A stretch of 64,000 nucleotides of DNA, taken from Clostridiaceae bacterium OM02-2AC (lineage in GTDB: Bacteria; Bacillota_I; Bacilli_A; Erysipelotrichales; Erysipelotrichaceae). Shown here in pieces: positions 49,199 to 57,276 of the stretch. The notes under the pieces are model-generated. The model did not search any database, was not told the DNA's origin, and worked only from the letters and a program-made list of their open reading frames with translations. The stretch is from NCBI GenBank assembly GCA_003481775.1, contig QULU01000011.1, positions 1 to 64,000 on the forward strand, given 5' to 3'. Numbering within the stretch: the stretch's first letter is position 1; the number at the start of each line of letters is the position of its first letter. Both the position numbers and the translations under genes were made by a program.

Positions 49199-49999
49199 AT
49201 GGTAAAAGGACTCGTATTGTACGATTATGACGGAACGCTGGTAGATGAAAGAGATGAAATCTATGTTCCCACGCTTATGACAAAGGCAGCCATCAGCCGC
49301 CTGCAGGATTTGGGATATCTGTGTGTGCTGGCAACCGGAAGAGCATTGAGCTATATTCCAAATGGAGCGAAGGATTTGCATCTGGATGGCTATGTAACAA
49401 GCAATGGTGCGTATGTAACTGTGCATGGTAAGGTGATCCACAACGATGTTTTTTCCGATGAGGAGCTGCTGTCTCTGCTTCAGTATATGGATAGCTTATC
49501 GATCAATTATATACTGGAGGGAACGAATTTCTGTTATGTAAAGGATCTGAAAGAGTCGGAATATCTGCATTTTATGGATAATTTTAAGATACCGGAAGAT
49601 AACTTCGTCAAATACCGCAGCTTTGAGGATGTCAGAGGCAGAATTGGAAAAATCACGCTGACATTCCCAAACCGGAAACAGCTGGAAACAAGCGGCGCAG
49701 AGCTGGAAAAAACGTATCTATGTTCCTATCACCGCAACTGCAATACCTTTGATATCGCAAAAAAGACGATACACAAGGGGGTAGGAGCCAGAGCGATTAT
49801 TGATCATTATCACATTCCCATGGATGCGACAATCGCGTTTGGGGATGGGGATAACGATGTGGAGCTGCTCGCTGGTGTGGCGCACGGTGTCGCGATGCGA
49901 AAGCATGATCCAAAACTGGATGCAGTGGCAAGCATGGTCACCGGAACCGTAAAAGAAGAGGGGATTTATAAGGCCCTGAAGAAATTGGAGGTAATTTAG
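49199..49999 (+). CDS. Cof-type HAD-IIB phosphatase
   Basis: A 266-residue phosphatase. Motif I is LYDYDGTLVDE (note Tyr between the family residues; Asp8 and Asp10 retained), motif II LATGRALSY, motif III/IV IHKGVGAR with AFGDGDNDVELL. GGAGG lies 6 bases before the ATG at 49199; the ATG at 49193 is inside the RBS region. The stop is 1 bp before a manA gene, so the two are an operon, and the substrate may be a hexose phosphate. It is the fifth Cof-type member in the window. Confidence 0.9.
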   Translation: MVKGLVLYDYDGTLVDERDEIYVPTLMTKAAISRLQDLGYLCVLATGRALSYIPNGAKDLHLDGYVTSNGAYVTVHGKVIHNDVFSDEELLSLLQYMDSLSINYILEGTNFCYVKDLKESEYLHFMDNFKIPEDNFVKYRSFEDVRGRIGKITLTFPNRKQLETSGAELEKTYLCSYHRNCNTFDIAKKTIHKGVGARAIIDHYHIPMDATIAFGDGDNDVELLAGVAHGVAMRKHDPKLDAVASMVTGTVKEEGIYKALKKLEVI

Positions 50000-50000
50000 T

Positions 50001-50963
50001 ATGGCATTGGTAAGACTGCTCCCTGCATTTAAGGATTATTTGTGGGGTGGAACGAAATTAAAGGAAAACTACAACAAGAAAACCGACCTTGATATTGTGG
50101 CGGAGAGCTGGGAGTTATCCACACACAAGGACGGACAGAGTATCGTGGACAGCGGCGAGTACAAGGGACTGCCACTGAGTGAGTATGTGGAAAAGTTGGG
50201 AAAGGATGCTTTAGGAACAAAGGGGAATGCGTTTGAATTTTTCCCGATTCTGATTAAATTTATCGACGCAAAGGGCAATCTGTCCATTCAGGTTCACCCG
50301 GACAATGAATATGCGCTGCGTGTGGAAAAGGAATATGGAAAAACCGAGATGTGGTATATTCTGGATGCCGAAGAGGGTGCCAGTCTGTATTATGGTACAA
50401 ATAAGGAAATCACAAAGGATGAATTCCGTGCGCGTATTGAAGACAATACCATTCTGGATGTATTGAAGAAGGTGCCGGTACACAAGGGAGATGTGTTCTT
50501 CATTGAAGCGGGGACCATTCATGCCATCGGTGAAGGAATCGTAATCTGTGAAATTCAGCAGAATTCCAATACAACCTATCGCGTATATGACTTCGGGCGC
50601 GTAGGCAAGGATGGAAAACCGAGAGAGCTGCACATTGAGAAGGCCATTGATGTTTCCAATCTGACACCGCTGGAAAGTGATTTCAAGCCGATTGGAGAAG
50701 AAAAGGATTACGGTACCTACAAGTGTGCCATGATGGCTACCTGCGACTATTTTACAACCTATGTATATGATGTGAAAACAGAGTGCAGTGTGAAGGTGGA
50801 CGAGGAAAGCTTTGCGTCCTTTGTCATTGTGGATGGAGAGGGAAGCATCGAAAGTGATGATACCATGCTGAGCATCCGCAAGGGAGATTCTGTATTCGCC
50901 AGTGCAAATACAGGCAAGGTGACCATCAAGGGAAGCTGCCGTTTCATCCTTTCCAAGGTATAA
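50001..50963 (+). CDS. manA: Type I mannose-6-phosphate isomerase
   Basis: A 320-residue zinc-dependent isomerase of the short Firmicutes type. Metal ligands are in LSIQVHPDNEYA (Gln, His), KTEMWYIL (Glu) and EAGTIHAIGEG (His). NSNTTYRVYDFGR and the RELHIEKA strand follow. This is the most canonical of the three ManA homologues here (compare LLPAFKDYLWGGTKL at the N-terminus). ATTGGAGGTAATTTAGT is its RBS. Probably the housekeeping enzyme linking mannose 6-phosphate and fructose 6-phosphate. Confidence 0.93.
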   Translation: MALVRLLPAFKDYLWGGTKLKENYNKKTDLDIVAESWELSTHKDGQSIVDSGEYKGLPLSEYVEKLGKDALGTKGNAFEFFPILIKFIDAKGNLSIQVHPDNEYALRVEKEYGKTEMWYILDAEEGASLYYGTNKEITKDEFRARIEDNTILDVLKKVPVHKGDVFFIEAGTIHAIGEGIVICEIQQNSNTTYRVYDFGRVGKDGKPRELHIEKAIDVSNLTPLESDFKPIGEEKDYGTYKCAMMATCDYFTTYVYDVKTECSVKVDEESFASFVIVDGEGSIESDDTMLSIRKGDSVFASANTGKVTIKGSCRFILSKV

Positions 50964-51013
50964 GCAAGAGGAGCAACCCATATAAATAGAAGAAATTCGT
51001 ATCATGGAGCATA

Positions 51014-51065
51014 GAAGCAAGGAAGATAACCGTTGTCTATACTGACCGCGTTTCTTCCTTCTTTT
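51014..51065 (+). terminator. Intrinsic terminator of the HAD-manA unit
   Basis: AAGGAAGA (51019-51026) pairs with TCTTCCTT (51053-51060), extended by GAAG/CTTC, followed by five T residues. Confidence 0.75.
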
Positions 51066-51087
51066 TAAAGGTAATGCGAACAAAACC

Positions 51088-51145
51088 AGTACCTATAGAC
51101 ATGGCTGTACCTTTACCGTCAGGTTGAAGCTGTAGGTACTTTTTT
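51088..51145 (+). other. Structured element ending in a T-run
   Basis: AGTACCTA (51088-51095) pairs with TAGGTACT (51133-51140), enclosing an ACCTT...AGGTT inner stem, followed by T residues (51141-51145). It is a second terminator or a small structured RNA between the manA and DeoR genes. Confidence 0.5.
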
Positions 51146-51197
51146 CATAAAGATTGCTATGAGGCTCTTGGACGATAACAGAAACGAAAGAAGCTGT

Positions 51198-51250
51198 AAA
51201 AAGAAGAAATAAAGTATCTGGAATCACAGGGACATTTATTTCTTCTTTTT
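51198..51250. terminator. Perfect 16-bp inverted repeat, bidirectional terminator
   Basis: AAAAAGAAGAAATAAA (51198-51213) pairs perfectly with 51235-51250; GATAAC/GTTATC (51174-51179, 51254-51259) lies outside. A- and T-runs on either side allow termination on both strands although no minus-strand gene is near. Confidence 0.65.
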
Positions 51251-51391
51251 ATCGTTATCTTTCCTCATATCGAACATGAATAAGGAGCATGCCCCTGTTT
51301 CCCTGTGTTGTCGTTCAAAAGGATGCGAAGATTACCAGGATGTCTGTTGCGGGCTACAGATGAAGGAAATCTGCAGATATATCCATAAACG

Positions 51392-51417
51392 GTCAAATAT
51401 TCTTGCAATAATTTGAC
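51392..51417. promoter_or_regulatory. Candidate FruR/DeoR operator
   Basis: GTCAAAT (51392-51398) and ATTTGAC (51411-51417) form an inverted repeat 10 bp upstream of the -35 of the DeoR gene, a likely autoregulatory site. Confidence 0.5.
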
Positions 51418-51426
51418 TGAATATGA

Positions 51427-51455
51427 TTGACAATGGCGGTTATAGAACGTATACT
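51427..51455 (+). promoter_or_regulatory. Sigma-A promoter of the DeoR-PfkB unit
   Basis: TTGACA (51427-51432), 17-bp spacer, TATACT (51450-51455), 23 bp before the start at 51479. Confidence 0.75.
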
Positions 51456-51478
51456 TATAACAAAGAGGAGGAATGACG

Positions 51479-52228
51479 ATGCTTGCTGAAGAACGCTTTG
51501 CGGCAATTCTGTCCATTCTGCAAAAGCAGAAAACCGTCACGGTTCTGGAACTGACACAGGCACTGTCCATCAGTGAATCCACCATACGGCGGGATCTGGT
51601 GGCACTGCATAAGATGGGAAGACTGAAAAAGGTACATGGCGGTGCAACGCTGCTGCATAAGGAATACGGGTTATATGAAACAGAGGTATCTGCACGCAGT
51701 GAGGAGCATGTAGAAGAGAAAAAACGGATTGCCCGTTATGCTGCATCGCTGGTACAGGCACATGACTTTGTGTATATCGATGCGGGGAGTACGACCCTGC
51801 ACATGGTGGAATATCTGAAGGAAGAGGAAGCTATTTATGTGACAAACGGACTGGAGCATGGAAGACGGCTGGCTGCGCAGGGCTTTCGCACCTTCCTGCT
51901 TGCCGGTGAGCTGAAAAGCAGAACGGAGGCAGTGGTAGGTCTCGGTGCTGTTTCCTCCCTGCAGAAATACAATTTCAACAAGGCGTTTTTCGGGACAAAC
52001 GGCATAACGGTGGATAGCGGCTTTACGACTCCGGATACCAATGAGGCCTATGTCAAAATGGAGGCGATGAAGCATGCGCAGAAGTGCTATGTGCTTGCGG
52101 ACACTGCGAAATTTGGAACCTGCACCTCTATTACGACGGCGGATATCAGTGATGCGACAATTATCACGGGTAAGGGTGTGGAGAAGGAATATCTGGAGGA
52201 AGCGGATATTATCGAGGTGGAAGAATGA
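51479..52228 (+). CDS. DeoR/FruR family regulator
   Basis: A 249-residue regulator. N-terminal DeoR winged helix (about 4-57) with SISESTIRRDLVALHKMGRLKK and the following VHGGATLL. C-terminal sensor with DAGSTTLHMVEYL and GTNGITVDSGFTTPD, as in FruR/LacR-type proteins sensing fructose 1-phosphate or tagatose phosphates. GAGGAGG lies 7 bases before the ATG at 51479; the ATG at 51473 is too close. It overlaps the kinase gene by 4 bp and presumably represses this unit through the inverted repeat upstream. Confidence 0.9.
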   Translation: MLAEERFAAILSILQKQKTVTVLELTQALSISESTIRRDLVALHKMGRLKKVHGGATLLHKEYGLYETEVSARSEEHVEEKKRIARYAASLVQAHDFVYIDAGSTTLHMVEYLKEEEAIYVTNGLEHGRRLAAQGFRTFLLAGELKSRTEAVVGLGAVSSLQKYNFNKAFFGTNGITVDSGFTTPDTNEAYVKMEAMKHAQKCYVLADTAKFGTCTSITTADISDATIITGKGVEKEYLEEADIIEVEE

Positions 52229-53142
52229 TCTATACAGTGACATTGAATCCTTCGATTGATTATGTAGTTGAATTACATGAGCTGACGGCCGGTGAAATCA
52301 TGCGGACCAAGGCGGAGGATTTGATTTTTGGAGGCAAGGGAATCAATGTATCCAGTATGCTGGCACAGCTTGGAATGAAATCAACTGCGCTGGGCTTTAT
52401 CGCAGGCTTTACCGGTGAGGCACTGGAACAGGGCGTTGCGGCCATGGGGATTCAGCCGGATTTTCTAAGGGTGGAGCAGGGCTTTACGCGAATCAATGTA
52501 AAAGTGCATGCGCAGGAGGAAAGTGAGATTAACGGACAGGGACCACTGATTCGTTCCTCACATATAGAGCAGCTGGTAAAAAAGCTGGATCGCTTGAAAA
52601 AGGATGATATTCTGGTGCTGTCGGGAAACGTGCCTGCTAGTATTCCACAGGATATCTATGCGGATATCATGCAGCATCTGCAGGGAAGCGGCATCCGAAT
52701 CTGTGTGGATGCAAGACAGGAATCACTGATGTCTACGCTTGTCTATCATCCGTTTCTGATCAAGCCCAATCACAAGGAGCTTGCGGAAATGTTTGAGGTA
52801 GAGCTTTCCAGCAGGGAGGATCTGCTTGTCTATGCGAAGGAGCTGCAGGCGATGGGCGCACGCAATGTGCTGGTATCCATGGCGGAGCAGGGAGCTTTGC
52901 TGCTGAGTGAAACACAGGAGGTATATCATACACCTGCCTGCAAGGGACAGGTTGTAAATTCCGTTGGTGCCGGAGATTCTATGGTCGCAGGCTTTCTCTA
53001 CGGGTATTTGCGTGAGAACTCCTATGCAGAGGCACTGCGATATGGAACAGCCTGCGGAGGTGCCAGTGCATTTTCCAAGGGAATCGCCAATAAGGAAAAG
53101 GTTGCGGAGCTGCTGGAGCAGCTGACGGACTGTGTTTGCTGA
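52225..53142 (+). CDS. fruK: PfkB family hexose-phosphate kinase (1-phosphofructokinase type)
   Basis: A 305-residue kinase of the 1-phosphofructokinase/tagatose-6-phosphate kinase branch. The N-terminal TVTLNPSIDYVVEL and GGKGINVSSMLAQLG form the sugar site; VGAGDSMVAGFLYG holds the catalytic aspartate and anion hole. It phosphorylates fructose 1-phosphate or a related ketose phosphate. A FruA-type PTS is missing downstream, unlike the usual fruRKA operon, so the substrate must come from elsewhere. A GCAGCC/GGCTGC hairpin lies between this gene and the RpiA-like gene. The fruK symbol is the best guess, not certain. Confidence 0.83.
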   Translation: MIYTVTLNPSIDYVVELHELTAGEIMRTKAEDLIFGGKGINVSSMLAQLGMKSTALGFIAGFTGEALEQGVAAMGIQPDFLRVEQGFTRINVKVHAQEESEINGQGPLIRSSHIEQLVKKLDRLKKDDILVLSGNVPASIPQDIYADIMQHLQGSGIRICVDARQESLMSTLVYHPFLIKPNHKELAEMFEVELSSREDLLVYAKELQAMGARNVLVSMAEQGALLLSETQEVYHTPACKGQVVNSVGAGDSMVAGFLYGYLRENSYAEALRYGTACGGASAFSKGIANKEKVAELLEQLTDCVC

Positions 53143-53154
53143 AGCATGGCAGAC

Positions 53155-53184
53155 ATGCAGCCAGCGGTACCATGAGGGCTGCAT
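53155..53184 (+). repeat. Intercistronic hairpin
   Basis: ATGCAGCC (53155-53162) pairs with GGCTGCAT (53177-53184). There is no T-tail, so it is more likely a processing or stability element than a terminator. Confidence 0.45.
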
Positions 53185-53229
53185 ACGCAAAACATACAGG
53201 GTTTTAGTTTCAGATAAGGAGAAAAGGAC

Positions 53230-53904
53230 ATGATGAAAAAACGATGTGCACAGGAAGCTTTGGCATACATACAGGATGGCATGGTGATTGGTTTGGGGGG
53301 AGGCTCAACCATTGCTCATCTTGCGCGCTTTGTAAAAGAAAGTGGAAAGCAGGTACAGGTTGTAACACCTTCTCAGGAAACGGAAGCACTTTGTGTAGAG
53401 CTGGGACTATCGCTTCTTCCCCTGCGTCAGATTGCTCATGTGGATATCGCCTTTGACGGCTGTGATGAGGCAGACCGTCAATTCTATGCATTGAAGAGCG
53501 GGGGCGGTATTCATGTGCGCGAAAAGCTGATCGCCAATATGGCGGATGAATATATGCTGTTGATTGATGAGAGCAAGCTATCGGATACTCTGCAGTTTCG
53601 TGTACCAATCGTCATCGAACTGCTGGAGGATGCTTCAGCCTATGTAAAGCGTAAGGTGGAGGAGCTGGGAGGCCGCTTTGTGTATAAGCATGGGGAAGGA
53701 AAATATGGAGCATTGATGAGTGATCATGGCAATGTACTGGCAGATGTATGGTTTGAGCGGGTGGAGGATGCAAGGAAGCTGAATCATGCAATAAAATGCA
53801 TTGCAGGGGTTCTTGACACCTCCCTGCTGACCAGAGAAGTCACCGCGATTCTGGTTGTTTCCGAACAGGGCTTTGAGGTATTGAAAAAAGACAGTGACAA
53901 ATAA
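53230..53904 (+). CDS. rpiA: Ribose-5-phosphate isomerase A family protein
   Basis: A 224-residue RpiA-fold isomerase. Family motifs are present but altered: GLGGGSTIAHL (usually GLGTGST), FDGCDEADRQF (usually DGADEVD), and LKSGGGIHVREK (usually KGGGGA...REK). The acidic pair, Lys and Glu of the active site remain, so it is probably active. It could convert ribose 5-phosphate and ribulose 5-phosphate, or another aldose/ketose phosphate linked to the kinase upstream. AAGGAG lies about 8 bases before the ATG at 53230 (a second ATG follows immediately). Substrate shift is inference. Confidence 0.82.
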   Translation: MMKKRCAQEALAYIQDGMVIGLGGGSTIAHLARFVKESGKQVQVVTPSQETEALCVELGLSLLPLRQIAHVDIAFDGCDEADRQFYALKSGGGIHVREKLIANMADEYMLLIDESKLSDTLQFRVPIVIELLEDASAYVKRKVEELGGRFVYKHGEGKYGALMSDHGNVLADVWFERVEDARKLNHAIKCIAGVLDTSLLTREVTAILVVSEQGFEVLKKDSDK

Positions 53905-53971
53905 GGAATAAGGACATGTGATGGTATTGCATCACTTGTTGGAATGTGAAACATAAGAAAGGGAAAATACG

Positions 53972-54952
53972 ATGAAAAAATGGAACTGGGGTATTCTTGG
54001 TCAGGGGGCGATCGCAGCGCAGATGGCTGAGGCGCTGATGAAGGAGCATGGTACGATTTATGCTGTTGCAGGCCGTCATATGGATAAGGTAACGGCATTT
54101 GCAGGCTCATATGCTGTAGAGCACTGTTACGATATTGATCATCTGCTTGCGGATGAACAGGTGGATATCATTTATATCGCAACACCGCATACCTACCATT
54201 ATGACTATATCATGCGTGCATTGCAGCATGGCAAGCATGTGCTTTGTGAAAAGGCGATTACGGTAAATCACAAGCAGCTGCAGGAAGCAATGGCACTGGC
54301 ACAAAGGAAACAGCTGATTCTGATGGAGGCGATGACGATTTTTCATATGCCGGTATTTGCCAAAGCAAAAGAGCTGGTTGAGCAGGGGGCGATCGGAAAG
54401 CTGAAAATGATACAGGTCAATTTTGGAAGCTGTAAGGAGTATGATGTTACGAATCGTTTCTTTTCTCCGCAGCTTGCCGGAGGAGCCCTTCTGGATATCG
54501 GTACCTATGCATTGTCTCTTGTCCGCTGGTTTCTGCATGCACAGCCGGATATCGTTCTCACCAATATGCTTCCCTTTGAAACGGGGGTGGATGAAATGAG
54601 CGGTATCATCCTGCGCAATTCCCTGGATGAAATGGCAACGGTTACGTTGACCATGCGGGCTAAGCTGCCAAAGGTAGGGATCATTGCCGGAGAAGAAGGA
54701 TATCTGGAAATCAGGGAATATCCAAGAGCAAGCAGCTTTCAGATTCGGTATACAAAGGATGGCTGGACGGAAACACTGGATGCGGGTACACGCGGTGATG
54801 CACTTGTATATGAGGTGCGCGACATGGAGGCCGCAGTCAGCGGGACAGCGAAGAATACCACGCTGGACATATCCAGCGATGTCGTAGCCCTGATGGATGA
54901 GGTTCGCAAGCAGTGGGGAATGCGCTATCCCTTCGAGGATGAAGCGGCTTAG
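53972..54952 (+). CDS. Gfo/Idh/MocA family oxidoreductase
   Basis: A 326-residue NAD(P)-dependent dehydrogenase. The N-terminal Rossmann domain has WGILGQGAIAAQMAEAL and YIATPHTYHYDYIMRAL; the catalytic CEKAITVN lysine corresponds to EKP/EKA of the family. GGGALLDIGTY-type sequence (here AGGALLDIGTYAL) marks the C-terminal domain. Substrates are usually sugars, inositols or dihydrodiols. Position after PfkB and RpiA-like genes suggests a sugar pathway. AAGAAAGGGAAAATACG precedes the ATG. Confidence 0.88.
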   Translation: MKKWNWGILGQGAIAAQMAEALMKEHGTIYAVAGRHMDKVTAFAGSYAVEHCYDIDHLLADEQVDIIYIATPHTYHYDYIMRALQHGKHVLCEKAITVNHKQLQEAMALAQRKQLILMEAMTIFHMPVFAKAKELVEQGAIGKLKMIQVNFGSCKEYDVTNRFFSPQLAGGALLDIGTYALSLVRWFLHAQPDIVLTNMLPFETGVDEMSGIILRNSLDEMATVTLTMRAKLPKVGIIAGEEGYLEIREYPRASSFQIRYTKDGWTETLDAGTRGDALVYEVRDMEAAVSGTAKNTTLDISSDVVALMDEVRKQWGMRYPFEDEAA

Positions 54953-54985
54953 CATAGGGGACAATTTTGTAAAATAGATGACAGG

Positions 54986-55028
54986 CATTGTGCTTCTGGA
55001 TATAAACAAAAGCACAATGTTTTTTTTT
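54986..55028 (+). terminator. Intrinsic terminator
   Basis: CATTGTGCTT (54986-54995) pairs with AAGCACAATG (55010-55019), followed by nine T residues. It ends the 51479-54952 unit. Confidence 0.9.
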
Positions 55029-55262
55029 GTTATGCAGGCATTCTGTTTTCTGAAGCTTTGTTATAAACTGTTATGTATGAATGAAAAGTTATATAAAGAG
55101 GTAAAAAGACGAGAGAGAAAATACAAAGATAGTACAAAGAAATTAGATAATAAAAGGAAATGACGATCGACACTGGAGTGTGGAGCCTGGCAGCAGGCTG
55201 CTATCTTTATATAAACCGGTAGTTATAAGGCATTGCATACAGAGGATAAATCTGCCGCTGTC

Positions 55263-55292
55263 TTGTGAGATACCCTAAAGACATGCTATACT
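55263..55292 (+). promoter_or_regulatory. Promoter of the radical SAM unit
   Basis: TTGTGA (55263-55268), 18-bp spacer, TGC-TATACT extended -10 (55284-55292), 24 bp before the start at 55317. Confidence 0.6.
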
Positions 55293-55316
55293 TATCGATG
55301 GAAATGAGGGATGCAC

Positions 55317-56432
55317 ATGAAGACGTTGTCTATTCTGATGAAACCGGTATCCGCAGGCTGTCAGATGAGCTGTACCTATTGCTTCTATAAGGATGTCGCA
55401 GAGAATCGAAGCCAAAAGGACTTCGGACTTATGCGTGAGGAGGTAGTTGCCACACTGCTGGAGAAGGTGTTTGATGCGGCGGATGAGGATGCTGCTGTCA
55501 CCTTTGCTTTTCAGGGAGGAGAACCGCTGCTTGCCGGTTTCGTCTTTTATGAGCGCTTTGTGGCTGCCGTCGAACAACTGCGCCAGCCAAAGCAGTGTAT
55601 TCAGTATGCAGTTCAGACCAACGGCTGTCTGCTGGATGCGGCATGGTGCTCTTTTTTTCATAAACATAACGTTCTTGTTGGTATCTCTTTGGATGGATGG
55701 CGCAGCCAGCATAATCTATACCGGAAGTGCAGGGATGGTGGTACGTATGTGGAAGTAATGCATGCCATACAGCTTTTACGCAGGCATCATGTGGAATTCA
55801 ATATTTTGAGCGTTTTGAGCAGGCAGCTGGCGAAAGAGCCAAAGAAGCTGTATGCCTTTTATAAGGAACACGGCTTTTCTCATGTACAGCTGATTCCCTG
55901 TCTTGCCCCCCTGCAGGAGGTTCAAAACACATATTCCCTGACACCGGAGCTGTTCTATCAGTTTTACCGCAGCTATTTTGATTGCTGGATACAGGATGTA
56001 CAGAAAAAACGATATCAAAGCGTTGCTCTATTTGATAATCTGCTTCTGCTTTTACAGGGAAAGACTCCATGCACCTGCGGGATGCTGGGAGAGTGTCAGT
56101 TTCAGTATGTCGTGGAAAGTGACGGTTCGCTGTATCCCTGTGATTTTTATGTGCTGGATGAATATCATTGCGGGAATGTTCTGGATACCGATTTACGTTC
56201 GGCACGCGATTGCAGCCGGGCGCAGGCTTTTCTGTGCAGGGAAGAGGAGCGGCTATGCAAATCCTGTCCGTTTCAACCGATGTGTCATGGCAACTGCAAA
56301 CGCCTGCGCAGTGCTTTTATGGATGAAGCGCAGTGCGGCTACCAGCGGTTTCTTCTATACGCCTATCCGAAGCTGAAGGAGCTTATAGAAAAAGAAGCAC
56401 GAAAACAAAAACGGCGGGAGGTGAGCGGATGA
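55317..56432 (+). CDS. Radical SAM/SPASM protein, anaerobic sulfatase-maturase-like
   Basis: A 371-residue enzyme. The radical SAM cluster is Cys15-x3-Cys19-x2-Cys22 (GCQMSCTYCFY), followed by FQGGEPLL and VQTNGCLLD, as in anSME. The C-terminal SPASM part is cysteine-rich (CTCGMLGEC, YPCDFY, CKSCPFQPMCHGNC), binding two auxiliary 4Fe-4S clusters. anSMEs turn a Cys or Ser of sulfatases into formylglycine. No sulfatase lies in this window, so the substrate is encoded elsewhere or is not a sulfatase. GAGGG lies 6 bases before the ATG at 55317. It overlaps the next membrane gene by 4 bp. Confidence 0.86.
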   Translation: MKTLSILMKPVSAGCQMSCTYCFYKDVAENRSQKDFGLMREEVVATLLEKVFDAADEDAAVTFAFQGGEPLLAGFVFYERFVAAVEQLRQPKQCIQYAVQTNGCLLDAAWCSFFHKHNVLVGISLDGWRSQHNLYRKCRDGGTYVEVMHAIQLLRRHHVEFNILSVLSRQLAKEPKKLYAFYKEHGFSHVQLIPCLAPLQEVQNTYSLTPELFYQFYRSYFDCWIQDVQKKRYQSVALFDNLLLLLQGKTPCTCGMLGECQFQYVVESDGSLYPCDFYVLDEYHCGNVLDTDLRSARDCSRAQAFLCREEERLCKSCPFQPMCHGNCKRLRSAFMDEAQCGYQRFLLYAYPKLKELIEKEARKQKRREVSG

Positions 56433-57259
56433 GAAAAGTTCTCTTATGGAGCAGCTCTCTGCTGTTTCTTTGTACTGCATTGCTTCTTGGAGGAGCTGTG
56501 ACACTGCAGCAGGGGAAGAAACAGGGAATGAGCGAGCTTGTTATCTCCCATCTGGATATCAGAGAGCCGGTGAAGGAAGCACTGGAACAGGTGCCTGGTG
56601 GCTTTCTTCTGGAACAGCCCATCCTACAGCAGCTGGATACGCTGCAGCAAAATCTTATGAAGCGATCAGACTGGACCGCGTTTCTGGATACTGTCGGACT
56701 AAGCTTTCTACAGTGTGTAGCAGATGAAACAGCGCAGCTGCCGGATTTGGATGGACAGCTTTCTGAGCTGCTGTCAAAAGAGCAGGATACGCTGTTTCAG
56801 AATATGGATTTGAATGCCTCCCAGCAAAAGCTGCTGCTTCAGATTCTTTCCCATCAGCTGCATCTGAACACCCGTCTGTCAAAGCTGGCGGAAGATACAA
56901 GAGCATCCCTCAGCGCACCCGCTCTTTTGGCAATGCGGATTGTGTATATCGGATTGCTAAATGAAACCATCTGGCTTCTGTGTGGTGCTATGCTTGTATC
57001 CTTCATAATCATGCTGGTTTCTGCATCCCCACGGTATCGTGCCTTTCGCAATGCAGCATGCAGTTATTTGCTTGCGGCTTTGCTGTTTCTGTGTGTCGGC
57101 TATGGACTTCCCTACCTTTTGCGGATATCCTATCTACAGACAGAGGAGCTGCTGCATACAGCATTACAACAGCTGCGTGTGCTGACAGTCTGGTATCTGG
57201 GAGCGTTTGCTACAGTGATGCTGTTGTCTGTACTCATGAAAAAATGTCTGCGAGGCTGA
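56429..57259 (+). CDS. Membrane protein coupled to the radical SAM gene
   Basis: A 276-residue protein without recognised family. An N-terminal hydrophobic helix (about 5-25, possibly a signal anchor) leads to an extracytoplasmic helical, Leu/Gln-rich region (about 26-165). Three further membrane helices follow (about 170-195, 205-230, 245-272). GGGAGGTGAGCGG inside the radical SAM gene is the RBS, and the overlap is ATGA, so translation is coupled. This suggests a functional partner of the maturase, perhaps a transporter part or membrane receptor. Confidence 0.72.
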   Translation: MRKVLLWSSSLLFLCTALLLGGAVTLQQGKKQGMSELVISHLDIREPVKEALEQVPGGFLLEQPILQQLDTLQQNLMKRSDWTAFLDTVGLSFLQCVADETAQLPDLDGQLSELLSKEQDTLFQNMDLNASQQKLLLQILSHQLHLNTRLSKLAEDTRASLSAPALLAMRIVYIGLLNETIWLLCGAMLVSFIIMLVSASPRYRAFRNAACSYLLAALLFLCVGYGLPYLLRISYLQTEELLHTALQQLRVLTVWYLGAFATVMLLSVLMKKCLRG

Positions 57260-57275
57260 TTCCCTCGCAGGCATT
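57248..57275 (+). terminator. Weak terminator
   Basis: TGCGAGG (57248-57254) pairs with CCTCGCA (57263-57269) around the stop codon, then GGCATTTTT. Convergent with the YtaF-like gene. Confidence 0.5.
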
Positions 57276-57276
57276 T

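Noticed and set aside
55077..55163. 28-codon, lysine/arginine-rich reading frame upstream of the radical SAM gene, a possible modified-peptide precursor
   Set aside because: No ribosome binding site, no Cys/Ser/Thr core expected of a maturase substrate, and it lies upstream of the radical SAM promoter in AT-rich spacer.
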